Assembly (NCBI GenBank): GCA_022844065.1
Contig: JALHML010000038.1
Coordinates: 1 to 6,156 of the forward strand
Direction: 5' to 3'
DNA from: Minisyncoccota bacterium
GTDB taxonomy: Bacteria; Patescibacteriota; Minisyncoccia; Phycocordibacterales; Phycocordibacteraceae
Length of the DNA stretch: 6,156 bases
The position numbers were made by a program, and so were the translations under genes. This document shows, piece after piece, positions 1 through 6,035 of the stretch (position 1 is its first letter; every line of letters starts with the position of its first letter). The notes beneath the pieces were generated by a model, which was not told where the DNA came from, searched no databases, and worked only from the letters and a program-made list of their open reading frames with translations.

Positions 1-137
1 TGGACAAAAAACTCAGCATTCAGGCCGCGATTCCGTTCGTCGAAGTGGCGAAAATGAACGCCTGTCCCAGTCTGCTGGCAGACTGGGGATCGAACCTCTG
101 GGACGCGGTACACGACCACATCTTCTATGGCCGCAAT
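1..137 (-). other. Open leader-like stretch downstream of ychF running off the left edge
   Basis: No complete gene is visible here. On the minus strand the frame of ychF continues without a stop for 45 codons after its TAA to the window edge. The last residues read GLNAEFFV, and in-frame GTG codons occur near 117-119 but there is no ATG. An ending of this kind resembles the start of small GIY-YIG endonuclease-like proteins, whose N-termini often read (F)FVYIL. That is a memory-based resemblance and the diagnostic GIY and YIG motifs would lie outside the window. The stretch also holds a tRNA T-arm-like string (minus-strand GGTTCGATCCCC, 86-97) and a strong hairpin at 66-87. The plus-strand frame through here is also open, but nothing supports it as a gene. 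Confidence 0.25.
66..87. repeat. Strong inverted repeat (hairpin) after ychF
   Basis: CCCAGTCTG at 66-74 pairs perfectly with CAGACTGGG at 79-87 around a CTGG loop, giving a 9-bp GC-rich stem. A second, weaker stem (GGCG 47-50 with CGCC 59-62, loop AAAATGAA) lies just beyond it in the minus-strand direction. Being about 50 bases past the ychF stop, it could end ychF transcription. However, the bases following the stem on the minus strand (ACAGGCGTTC) are not a U-tract, so a classical intrinsic terminator is doubtful. A structured RNA or part of a repeat family is an alternative. Confidence 0.5.
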
Positions 138-1232
138 TTAACTATGCAAAAACACCATCACGTCCCCATCATTCACGATATACGTCTTTCCTTCTGTCCG
201 TATGTCCCCTTTGTCGCGAGCTGCACTCCATGAACCATCAGCAACAAGCGTATCGCACCCAACAACCTCTGCCCGAATAAACTTATCCTTGAAGTCGTTA
301 TGGATAGCTGCACCAGCCTCAGGCGCTGACGCTCCGCGCTTAATTGTCCATGCGCGGGTTTCCTTAGGACCTGTTGTAAAGAAGGTAATGAGGCCAAGCG
401 TCTCATACGCACCCCTGATGAGAGCCTCAAGTCCGTCTACCTGCACTCCAAGCTCCGAACGGAACATGTCCTTATCCTCTGAAGCCACATCGTTTAGCTC
501 ATGCTCGGTACGTGCATCAACCTCTACATAGCGCCCACCTAAGGATTCAACGAGATCGTATGCAGCCTGTGCGCGTCCATCGTTAAGCTCTGAAAGATTG
601 TGTCCGCCTGCCTTTCCGTTGAAGGAATAAAGGATTGGCTTTCGGGTAAGAAGATTTAATGATTTGATGCGCTTTGCGTCCTCGTCTGAAAGCTCTACAG
701 TACGCGCGAGCTTGCCTGAAAGAAGTGCCTGCTCGATCTGAACCAGTACCGCATCCTCAGCAACCGCATCCTTGTTGCCAGACTTCACGTCGCGCACCAA
801 GCGCTCGCGGCGTCCAGACACAGACTGCTGGTCTGCAAGAATGAGCTCGAGGTTGATAATCTCAATGTCACGAACGGGATCAACGTCCCCATGCACGTGA
901 ATAACATCAGGATCGTCAAAGAAGCGCACCATCTGGAGAATGGCATCTACCTCGCGTATATGAGAGAGAAACTGATTTCCGAGACCTTCGCCCTCAGATG
1001 CGCCCTTAACGAGTCCTGCGATATCAACGAATTCAATGGCTGCAGGAATAGTCTTCTCGGACTTAGAAAGCTCTGCGAGCCGTGTAAGTCGCTCGTCTGG
1101 AACACCCACAACACCAACGGAGGGGTCTATGGTGCAGAACGGATAATTCTCCGCAGGGACCGCGGCCTTAGTAAGCGCATTAAAGAGAGTGGACTTCCCG
1201 ACGTTCGGAAGTCCTACGATGCCGATTTTCAT
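138..1232 (-). CDS. ychF: Redox-regulated ATPase YchF (Obg-like ATPase, OLA1 family)
   Basis: This is a complete 364-residue YchF, matching the family's usual length of about 363. The P-loop GLPNVGKST spans residues 7-15, and the G3 motif DIAGLV starts at D70, followed by the family's KGASEGEGLGNQFL run (76-89). A helical insert follows at about 130-190, then the C-terminal TGS domain (about 281-364), ending DGDVMVFL. YchF is a P-loop NTPase that prefers ATP to GTP and binds ribosomes; it is linked to translation quality and stress responses. The nucleotide-specificity region is unusual: where NxxE is normally found after the KPxxY strand, this protein reads NGKA (205-208). The gene is divergent from the small plus-strand membrane protein. 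No good Shine-Dalgarno precedes the ATG. A weak promoter candidate (TTGCCT 1262-1267, 17-base spacer, TAGGCT 1239-1244) would give an almost leaderless mRNA. Identity is very secure. Confidence 0.97.
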   Translation of the reverse strand: MKIGIVGLPNVGKSTLFNALTKAAVPAENYPFCTIDPSVGVVGVPDERLTRLAELSKSEKTIPAAIEFVDIAGLVKGASEGEGLGNQFLSHIREVDAILQMVRFFDDPDVIHVHGDVDPVRDIEIINLELILADQQSVSGRRERLVRDVKSGNKDAVAEDAVLVQIEQALLSGKLARTVELSDEDAKRIKSLNLLTRKPILYSFNGKAGGHNLSELNDGRAQAAYDLVESLGGRYVEVDARTEHELNDVASEDKDMFRSELGVQVDGLEALIRGAYETLGLITFFTTGPKETRAWTIKRGASAPEAGAAIHNDFKDKFIRAEVVGCDTLVADGSWSAARDKGDIRTEGKTYIVNDGDVMVFLHS

Positions 1233-1277
1233 AGATGTAGCCTAGCTGGTAACGGTACAAAAGGCAAAGGTGGTTCC

Positions 1278-1306
1278 TTGACTCATTATTAAATTCCTGG
1301 TATCAC
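1278..1306 (+). promoter_or_regulatory. Sigma70-type promoter for the 1337 membrane-protein gene
   Basis: TTGACT (1278-1283) matches the -35 consensus at five of six positions. It is separated by 17 bases from TATCAC (1301-1306), a four-of-six -10. A TGG immediately before the -10 (1298-1300) forms an extended -10 element. Transcription would start near 1313, leaving a leader of about 24 bases that contains the Shine-Dalgarno. This lies in the 104-base divergent gap between ychF and the plus-strand gene. Confidence 0.55.
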
Positions 1307-1323
1307 TCATACATACCTTAGCG

Positions 1324-1330
1324 AAAGGAG
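1324..1330 (+). promoter_or_regulatory. Ribosome binding site AAAGGAG
   Basis: AAAGGAG lies six bases before the ATG at 1337, an ideal Shine-Dalgarno arrangement. It decides the start codon and is strong support that the short plus-strand reading frame is a real gene. It stands out because none of the minus-strand genes in the window has a comparable site. Confidence 0.75.
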
Positions 1331-1336
1331 TTTTCA

Positions 1337-1561
1337 ATGCTCAAGGTTACGGATAAGTACATTTTCATTGGACGGGAGAATCTCGCGACTGGCCTCATTT
1401 TGTCGCCGTTCGTAGTGATGCATGTATTCACGACATTTGTCTGGTGGCAAATACTCGTGTTCTATCTCATGGCAGTTATCCCGCCTCTTATAGGCCTCTC
1501 AATCCATTTCAATAATTCGGGGAACGTTGAAATTAAACGAGAGGCTACTACGAAGCATTAA
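1337..1561 (+). CDS. Small two-helix membrane protein of unknown function
   Basis: This 74-residue protein is not one I recognise. It has a short polar N-terminus (MLKVTDKYIFIGREN) and two hydrophobic segments at about residues 17-36 and 39-57, the first containing FVWW and the second a PP pair. A charged tail (GNVEIKREATTKH) completes it, so a hairpin in the cytoplasmic membrane with both ends on the same side is likely. Evidence that it is real: a near-consensus extended -10 promoter, a strong Shine-Dalgarno at the right distance, a sensible membrane-protein composition, and a hairpin terminator region after its stop. It is the only plus-strand gene in the window and forms its own transcription unit. 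No catalytic motif is visible. It could be a regulatory or membrane-stress micro-protein, but nothing in the sequence decides this. Confidence 0.75.
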   Translation: MLKVTDKYIFIGRENLATGLILSPFVVMHVFTTFVWWQILVFYLMAVIPPLIGLSIHFNNSGNVEIKREATTKH

Positions 1562-1570
1562 ATTGCTTCT

Positions 1571-1624
1571 GGAGCCTCGTATATACACGAAATGCATTCA
1601 TGCCCTCGTACGATACGAGGCTTC
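1571..1624. terminator. Bidirectional terminator with nested, competing stems
   Basis: The 80-base gap between two converging stop codons holds overlapping inverted repeats. CCTCGTA (1604-1610) pairs with TACGAGG (1614-1620) around a CGA loop, followed on the plus strand by CTTCATCATTTTAT, a fairly T-rich tail. The same right arm can instead pair with an upstream copy: 1571-1582 with 1613-1624, 12 bp including one G-U, around a 30-base loop. A third small repeat, CTTCAT (1621-1626) with ATGAAG (1635-1640), adjoins the stop of the minus-strand oxidoreductase gene. Position between convergent genes makes two-way termination the simplest reading. Confidence 0.6.
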
Positions 1625-1641
1625 ATCATTTTATATGAAGC

Positions 1642-2226
1642 TTATCGACCTTTCCGTCCAAGCGCACGCACCTCTCTCTTCCACCTCTCCTGTGTACCAA
1701 CCGATGCATGCTCGCTGTGTCCAAACGCTGAGACCCGGGTCTTGAAGCCAGCAAACTGGAGAATCGAGCGCTTAATAGTGTCTGAGAAATCTCCGAATGC
1801 GAGATGGTCAAGGATTGCAGGGTTCCCACACGTAATCATGACGCGCGCAGTCCTGCCCTTGAGAAGGGCGTCCCAACCAAAGCGGTTCTTCCACATACGA
1901 AACGCGAACCGCGGCAAGAACATACGATCCCACATGCCCTTAAGCTGTGCAGGCATTGCACCCCACCAATTCGGATACACGAGCACAAAGTGCTCGCACC
2001 AAGAAAGATTCTCCTGTACCGCCTTAAGGTCTGGTTCAAGTTCCTGAATTGCACGGTATCCCTTATGGAGTACTGGGTCGAAGGAAAGATCAAAGATATT
2101 CATTCGACGCACCTCATGCCCTGCTTCCTTGGCAGCCTGCTCATACGTATCAGCAAGAGTACGGGACATCGGCTCCATTCCGGAATCCGGATGGCCAAGC
2201 AGGATGAATATGCGCTTTGTTTTCAT
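1642..2226 (-). CDS. Flavodoxin-fold NAD(P)H:quinone oxidoreductase-like protein
   Basis: This 194-residue protein fits the Flavodoxin_2 / NAD(P)H dehydrogenase (quinone) family in length and layout. The N-terminal strand and phosphate-binding loop read IFILLGHPDSG (6-16), followed by a helix and the NIFDLSFDPVL segment (43-53). The hallmark of the family is YPNWWGAMPAQLKGMWDR (84-101) followed by FLPRFAF (103-109), which shapes the flavin and quinone site. ITCGNP (131-136) is the later flavin-contacting loop. Such enzymes bind FMN or FAD and reduce quinones or other electrophiles with two electrons from NAD(P)H; a KefF-like accessory role is another possibility in this family. The protein is soluble, with no signal peptide. 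Its ATG follows the 77-codon gene by five bases with only a weak TAGG upstream, so the two genes are probably co-transcribed. The exact substrate cannot be told from sequence. Confidence 0.88.
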   Translation of the reverse strand: MKTKRIFILLGHPDSGMEPMSRTLADTYEQAAKEAGHEVRRMNIFDLSFDPVLHKGYRAIQELEPDLKAVQENLSWCEHFVLVYPNWWGAMPAQLKGMWDRMFLPRFAFRMWKNRFGWDALLKGRTARVMITCGNPAILDHLAFGDFSDTIKRSILQFAGFKTRVSAFGHSEHASVGTQERWKREVRALGRKGR

Positions 2227-2231
2227 AGAAC

Positions 2232-2465
2232 CTACTGCTGGGGACCCACAAGTCCCGAGAGCTCGGTGCGGTACTTCTTCATAACCTCCATAGAGGCTTT
2301 CATTTGGTTCTCGCCTCCCTTCACACGGCGATCAACTTCCTCGCCAATCTTTTTAAAGAGCTCCGGATCTTTCTCAACGAGCGTAAGGATCTGCTCCCGT
2401 TGTGCCTCGGGCATGTCCTTCATCTTCATTTTAAGAGCCTGGCGAACGAGGAATTTCTGAATCAT
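2232..2465 (-). CDS. Small charged helical protein, unknown function
   Basis: This 77-residue protein is rich in lysine, glutamate and methionine, and almost entirely predicted helix from its composition. The first segment (MIQKFLVRQALKMKMKDMP) is basic and amphipathic. The rest alternates charged and hydrophobic residues (EKDPELFKKIGEEVDRR, QMKASMEVMKKYRTEL), which suits a helical hairpin or short coiled coil. There is no membrane segment, cysteine or catalytic motif. I recall similar tiny proteins in Parcubacteria-like genomes but cannot name a family. It lies five bases upstream of the flavodoxin-like gene, so the pair likely forms one transcription unit. No Shine-Dalgarno precedes the ATG. 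A -10-like CATAGT ends six bases before it, which would fit a leaderless transcript, though no good -35 accompanies it. Reality as a gene is supported by tight packing between a terminator and the next gene. Confidence 0.75.
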   Translation of the reverse strand: MIQKFLVRQALKMKMKDMPEAQREQILTLVEKDPELFKKIGEEVDRRVKGGENQMKASMEVMKKYRTELSGLVGPQQ

Positions 2466-2495
2466 ATGAGCACTATGGTATCACAAACGAGAAAG

Positions 2496-2513
2496 CCGGA
2501 CCTGTGGATCCGG
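2496..2513 (-). terminator. Hairpin terminator after the four-helix membrane protein
   Basis: CCGGA (2496-2500) pairs with TCCGG (2509-2513). The stem continues inward with CC/GG across a single bulged base to a TGT loop. On the minus strand the stem is followed directly by CTTTCTCGTTTGTG, which is T-rich. It lies 23 bases after the stop of the 2537-2962 gene and before the 77-codon gene. The stem is short, so termination may be partial. Confidence 0.5.
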
Positions 2514-2536
2514 TATCTCGTCTACCATACTGAGCG

Positions 2537-2962
2537 CTACAATCTTGAACCAATGCGCACATGCGGTACCGAGAGTCCGCGAACCGTACGCGTAGAGAAA
2601 TAGAGTGCCGCGAGGAACAGAAACGCAATAAGTACTATAAGTCCTTCTCCTGAGAAGAGTGCTTCCGAGGTCTCGATGCGCGAGAATGCAAGGCTGCCGA
2701 ACGTGAGCGTGCCTGCAACAGAGACAAGCATGTTCACATAATGAATTGCTTTTTGTGCTGGATTAGTTATTCCAGCGGTTATAACGAGCGTAAGAATAAG
2801 GAGCATCTGTGCACCAAAGGTGAATGGGAGCTCAGTACCAATAAACCTTGTTGCGAAGACTAAAGCAGCTGCGGTGAGGAACAGTGCACGAACTGTGTCG
2901 CCATGATAATGGGTAGGTCCCTGAGGCACCGGCTCGAACTCGCCTTCTTCATTCATATGCAT
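2537..2962 (-). CDS. Four-helix integral membrane protein, unknown function
   Basis: This protein of 141 residues (139 if the third codon, also ATG, is used) is not one I can name. An acidic, proline- and histidine-containing N-terminus (about 1-24, including PTHYHGDTVR) precedes four hydrophobic helices. These lie at about 25-42, 48-66, 76-93 and 105-123, and a basic C-terminal tail follows (RTVRGLSVPHVRIGSRL). A loop ITNPAQKAIHYVN (64-76) links the second and third helices. By the positive-inside rule the basic tail is probably cytoplasmic. No transporter or enzyme motif is evident. It follows the ATP synthase terminator and appears to be its own unit. A promoter-like TTTACT (2988-2993), 16-base spacer, CATACT (2966-2971) is possible, with its -35 inside the arm of the terminator stem. 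That would favour the inner ATG at 2954-2956 and a very short leader. Confidence 0.8.
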   Translation of the reverse strand: MHMNEEGEFEPVPQGPTHYHGDTVRALFLTAAALVFATRFIGTELPFTFGAQMLLILTLVITAGITNPAQKAIHYVNMLVSVAGTLTFGSLAFSRIETSEALFSGEGLIVLIAFLFLAALYFSTRTVRGLSVPHVRIGSRL

Positions 2963-2988
2963 GTAAGTATGGTACGTGCTTGCATAAA

Positions 2989-3028
2989 GTAAAGCACCGC
3001 CCGGGGAGAACCCCAGGCGGTGCTTTAC
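2989..3028 (-). terminator. Intrinsic terminator of the F1 ATP synthase cluster
   Basis: A perfect 13-bp stem pairs GTAAAGCACCGCC (2989-3001) with 3016-3028. One C-A mismatch follows, then GGGG (3003-3006) pairs with CCCC (3011-3014) around an AGAA loop. It begins six bases after the atpC stop, and on the minus strand it is followed by TTTATG, with further T residues inside the descending arm. Position and strength make it the end of the atp transcript. Read in the plus direction the tail is poorer in T, and no gene needs it. Confidence 0.88.
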
Positions 3029-3034
3029 GTATTC

Positions 3035-3283
3035 TTAGAGAAGCACTGTTGCCTGTCCTCCTGAGACCTCGGCGATTCCTCCAGGACTAAGGGTGTACGA
3101 GGTTTCAGCTCCGTCAGTAGTCTTTACTAGTGCTACCCCTGCGTTAAGCGGCGTTACGAACGCCTCGTGTCCAGCCATAACCGTGAACATACCTTCAGCT
3201 CCGGGAAGTGTGACCGACAACGCCTCACCATCGAAGAGATTCTCTCCGACGTTTGCGATAGTGAGGTGGAAGGTCTTTGCCAT
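3035..3283 (-). CDS. atpC: ATP synthase F1 epsilon subunit, short form lacking the C-terminal helices
   Basis: Epsilon sits on the central stalk with gamma and couples rotation to the c-ring. This protein has 82 residues against roughly 130-140 for the usual form. What is present is the N-terminal ten-strand sandwich: FHLTIANVGENLFDG, the turn GAEGMFTVMAGHEAFVTPL (28-46, equivalent to the GxxGVLPGHxPLLT region), and the closing GGIAEVSGGQATVLL (68-82). The two C-terminal helices that inhibit ATP hydrolysis in other bacteria are missing. The gene ends cleanly: the terminator begins six bases after the stop, so a frameshift cannot hide the missing half. It starts six bases after atpD with no clear Shine-Dalgarno (a GTAGG about 12 bases upstream is poorly spaced), so translational coupling is likely. 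Identity is secure from sequence and position. Confidence 0.94.
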   Translation of the reverse strand: MAKTFHLTIANVGENLFDGEALSVTLPGAEGMFTVMAGHEAFVTPLNAGVALVKTTDGAETSYTLSPGGIAEVSGGQATVLL

Positions 3284-3289
3284 AGAGTA

Positions 3290-4669
<1,380 letters not shown>

Positions 4670-4672
4670 TTA

Positions 4673-4701
4673 GTTATAGGGGTTTTCTCTTAAAATCTCA
4701 A
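4673..4701 (-). promoter_or_regulatory. Strong internal promoter directly upstream of atpD
   Basis: Read on the minus strand, TTGAGA (4696-4701) matches the -35 consensus at five of six positions. TATAAC (4673-4678) matches the -10 at five of six, and the spacer is exactly 17 bases. It is the best sigma70-like element in the window and lies in the 43-base AT-rich gap between the unknown gene and atpD. The expected start is near 4666-4667, only three or four bases before the atpD ATG, so the mRNA would be practically leaderless. This agrees with the lack of a Shine-Dalgarno. Confidence 0.6.
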
Positions 4702-4706
4702 TTCTC

Positions 4707-5120
4707 TCAGGTTTCTTCCCCAGAGCTGATAAGCAGTCCTTCAATATCATCAATGAGATTCGAAAACATGAGTTTTTCTCCAATACCGAACTTCTCATTG
4801 GAGGAAATTGCCTGCTTTAGGTTGTAAACTTCTTCACCAATGAAGTGAATTTTCATCCAAGTTCTGAAGCTATCTTCAATCGTTTTTCCTGAATAGACAC
4901 CGTGTGCATTTTCTTGTATTGAAAGGGAGATTCCTTCAGGATCCTGCATCTCGAGAGACCCCAGGAATAAATCCTTTATTTCCTGCGGTACGCGCGGGTT
5001 CGCGAACTCAGTATGATTCCTTACTTGTTGTTTGAACGTATCTAACTGGTTCGCCAAGGCAGGAACCATTTCGAGTACTTCCTTGTTTTGTTTAAACGGA
5101 TTGAATGATTTTTCACTCAT
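4707..5120 (-). CDS. Unknown AT-rich gene inserted between atpG and atpD
   Basis: This 137-residue protein is not one I recognise and it is not a known ATP synthase subunit. It reads as soluble and mostly helical, acidic overall, with no cysteine, signal peptide or membrane segment. It includes EVLEMVPALANQLDTFKQQVRNH (14-36), PQEIKDLFLGSLEMQDPEGISLSIQE (45-70), a central EDSFRTWMKIHFIGEEVYNLKQAI (82-105) and a C-terminal helix NLIDDIEGLL. I chose the ATG at 5118-5120 because it falls four bases after the atpG stop; an ATG at 5156 would add 12 residues and overlap atpG. Its DNA is clearly more AT-rich than its neighbours (33% G+C at 4741-4800 against 50% at 3901-3960), which suggests later acquisition. 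Co-transcription with atpG is likely. A role in ATP synthase assembly or regulation is possible from position only. Confidence 0.78.
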   Translation of the reverse strand: MSEKSFNPFKQNKEVLEMVPALANQLDTFKQQVRNHTEFANPRVPQEIKDLFLGSLEMQDPEGISLSIQENAHGVYSGKTIEDSFRTWMKIHFIGEEVYNLKQAISSNEKFGIGEKLMFSNLIDDIEGLLISSGEET

Positions 5121-5124
5121 AGCG

Positions 5125-6033
5125 TTATACGGAGAGAGCTTCGCGCCCACTAACAATCTCCGAGACCTCTCGGGTGATCGCTGCCTGACGCACCTTGTTA
5201 AACTGCCTCGTCAAATCACGCACCACATCTTTCGACTTGTCAGACGCATTCTTCATTGCAACCATGCGTGCCGAATGCTCGGAAGCCTTCGACTCAAGCA
5301 GCATGTGGTAGAGCGCGATCGCGACGAGCTTCGGGATGAGTATCCCGAGCACCTCGCCGTCTGATGGCTCTACCTCATAGCTCGCAGGAGCTGCAATCGG
5401 CTCTTCACTCGACCACTTGCCCTTGGCGGGCACAATGCCGCCCACTATGTCTGCAAGTGCTGGAAGCGAGAGCGGCAATAGACGACGCATGGTTGGGATC
5501 TGCTCGAACGTAGACTTGAAGTTGCTGTAGACCGCAACAGCCTTGTCATATTTGCGAGCGAGGAATCCTTCAGTTATCTCCGTAACGAGATCCTCCATAA
5601 TCGCGAGCGGAATCTCGTCTTGCTTGTTCTCGATAGCGCGCGCAACAGTGTAGCCGCGACGACTAAAGAACTCCTGTCCCTTCTTGCCGTATGCGAACAC
5701 CGTTACGTCCTCGATTGAACGACCCTCTATTGCTTCAACAGCGCGTTTAAGAACGCCTGAGTTAAGAGCTCCGGCAAGTCCCTTGTCGCTTGTGATAACA
5801 ACAAGGGCGAGCTTTGAGCCTTCACGCTCCTGGCCAAGAGGATGCTCCTTTACATGGCGCGTGCCGGCAAGGCGCGTGAGAAGCGAAAGTGCCGCACGAG
5901 CGTACGCGCGCCCCTCAAGCGCGGCAGCCTGCGTCTTGCGCATCTTCACAGCGGACACGGCCTCCATAGCGCGTGTCACCTTGTGCATGCGCTCGGTTGC
6001 TTTGATCTTCGTCTTGATGTCCTTAAGTGCCAT
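5125..6033 (-). CDS. atpG: ATP synthase F1 gamma subunit
   Basis: Gamma is the rotating central shaft inside the alpha3-beta3 head. The protein has 302 residues, slightly longer than the typical 285-290. The N-terminal shaft helix (about 1-55) shows the family pattern IKTKIKATERMHKVTRAMEAVSAVKMRK. The Rossmann-like middle domain opens with ALVVITSDKGLAGALN (76-91), equivalent to the usual SSDRGLCGGxN. The conserved C-terminal shaft helix includes EHSARMVAMKNASDKSKDVV (252-271) and FNKVRQAAITREVSEIVSGREAL (278-300). A loop around 202-222 (PAKGKWSSEEPIAAPASYEVE) probably accounts for the extra length. The ATG lies two bases after the stop of the upstream pyrophosphatase gene, so the two are co-transcribed and probably translationally coupled; no Shine-Dalgarno is visible. 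Identity is secure. Confidence 0.96.
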   Translation of the reverse strand: MALKDIKTKIKATERMHKVTRAMEAVSAVKMRKTQAAALEGRAYARAALSLLTRLAGTRHVKEHPLGQEREGSKLALVVITSDKGLAGALNSGVLKRAVEAIEGRSIEDVTVFAYGKKGQEFFSRRGYTVARAIENKQDEIPLAIMEDLVTEITEGFLARKYDKAVAVYSNFKSTFEQIPTMRRLLPLSLPALADIVGGIVPAKGKWSSEEPIAAPASYEVEPSDGEVLGILIPKLVAIALYHMLLESKASEHSARMVAMKNASDKSKDVVRDLTRQFNKVRQAAITREVSEIVSGREALSV

Positions 6034-6035
6034 AT

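Noticed and set aside
78..97. A tRNA gene on the minus strand, suggested by GGTTCGATCCCC
   Set aside because: Only two base pairs of the T-stem form around the loop. No matching acceptor stem, D-arm or anticodon arm could be found in the surrounding bases.
45..233. A 62-codon plus-strand reading frame with a GTG start
   Set aside because: It overlaps the end of ychF on the other strand, has no Shine-Dalgarno, and its protein looks like antisense coding sequence (runs of His, Pro and Cys).
1804..2460. A 218-codon plus-strand reading frame opposite the flavodoxin-like and 77-codon genes
   Set aside because: The minus-strand protein has clear family motifs over the same bases; the plus-strand product has none and no start signals.
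2989..3040. A frameshift hiding the C-terminal half of AtpC
   Set aside because: The strong terminator begins six bases after the stop and the next gene starts soon after, so there is no space for the missing helices in any frame.
5121..5156. An earlier start (5156) for the gene between atpG and atpD
   Set aside because: It would overlap the conserved end of atpG by 32 bases. The ATG at 5118-5120 gives normal operon spacing of four bases.
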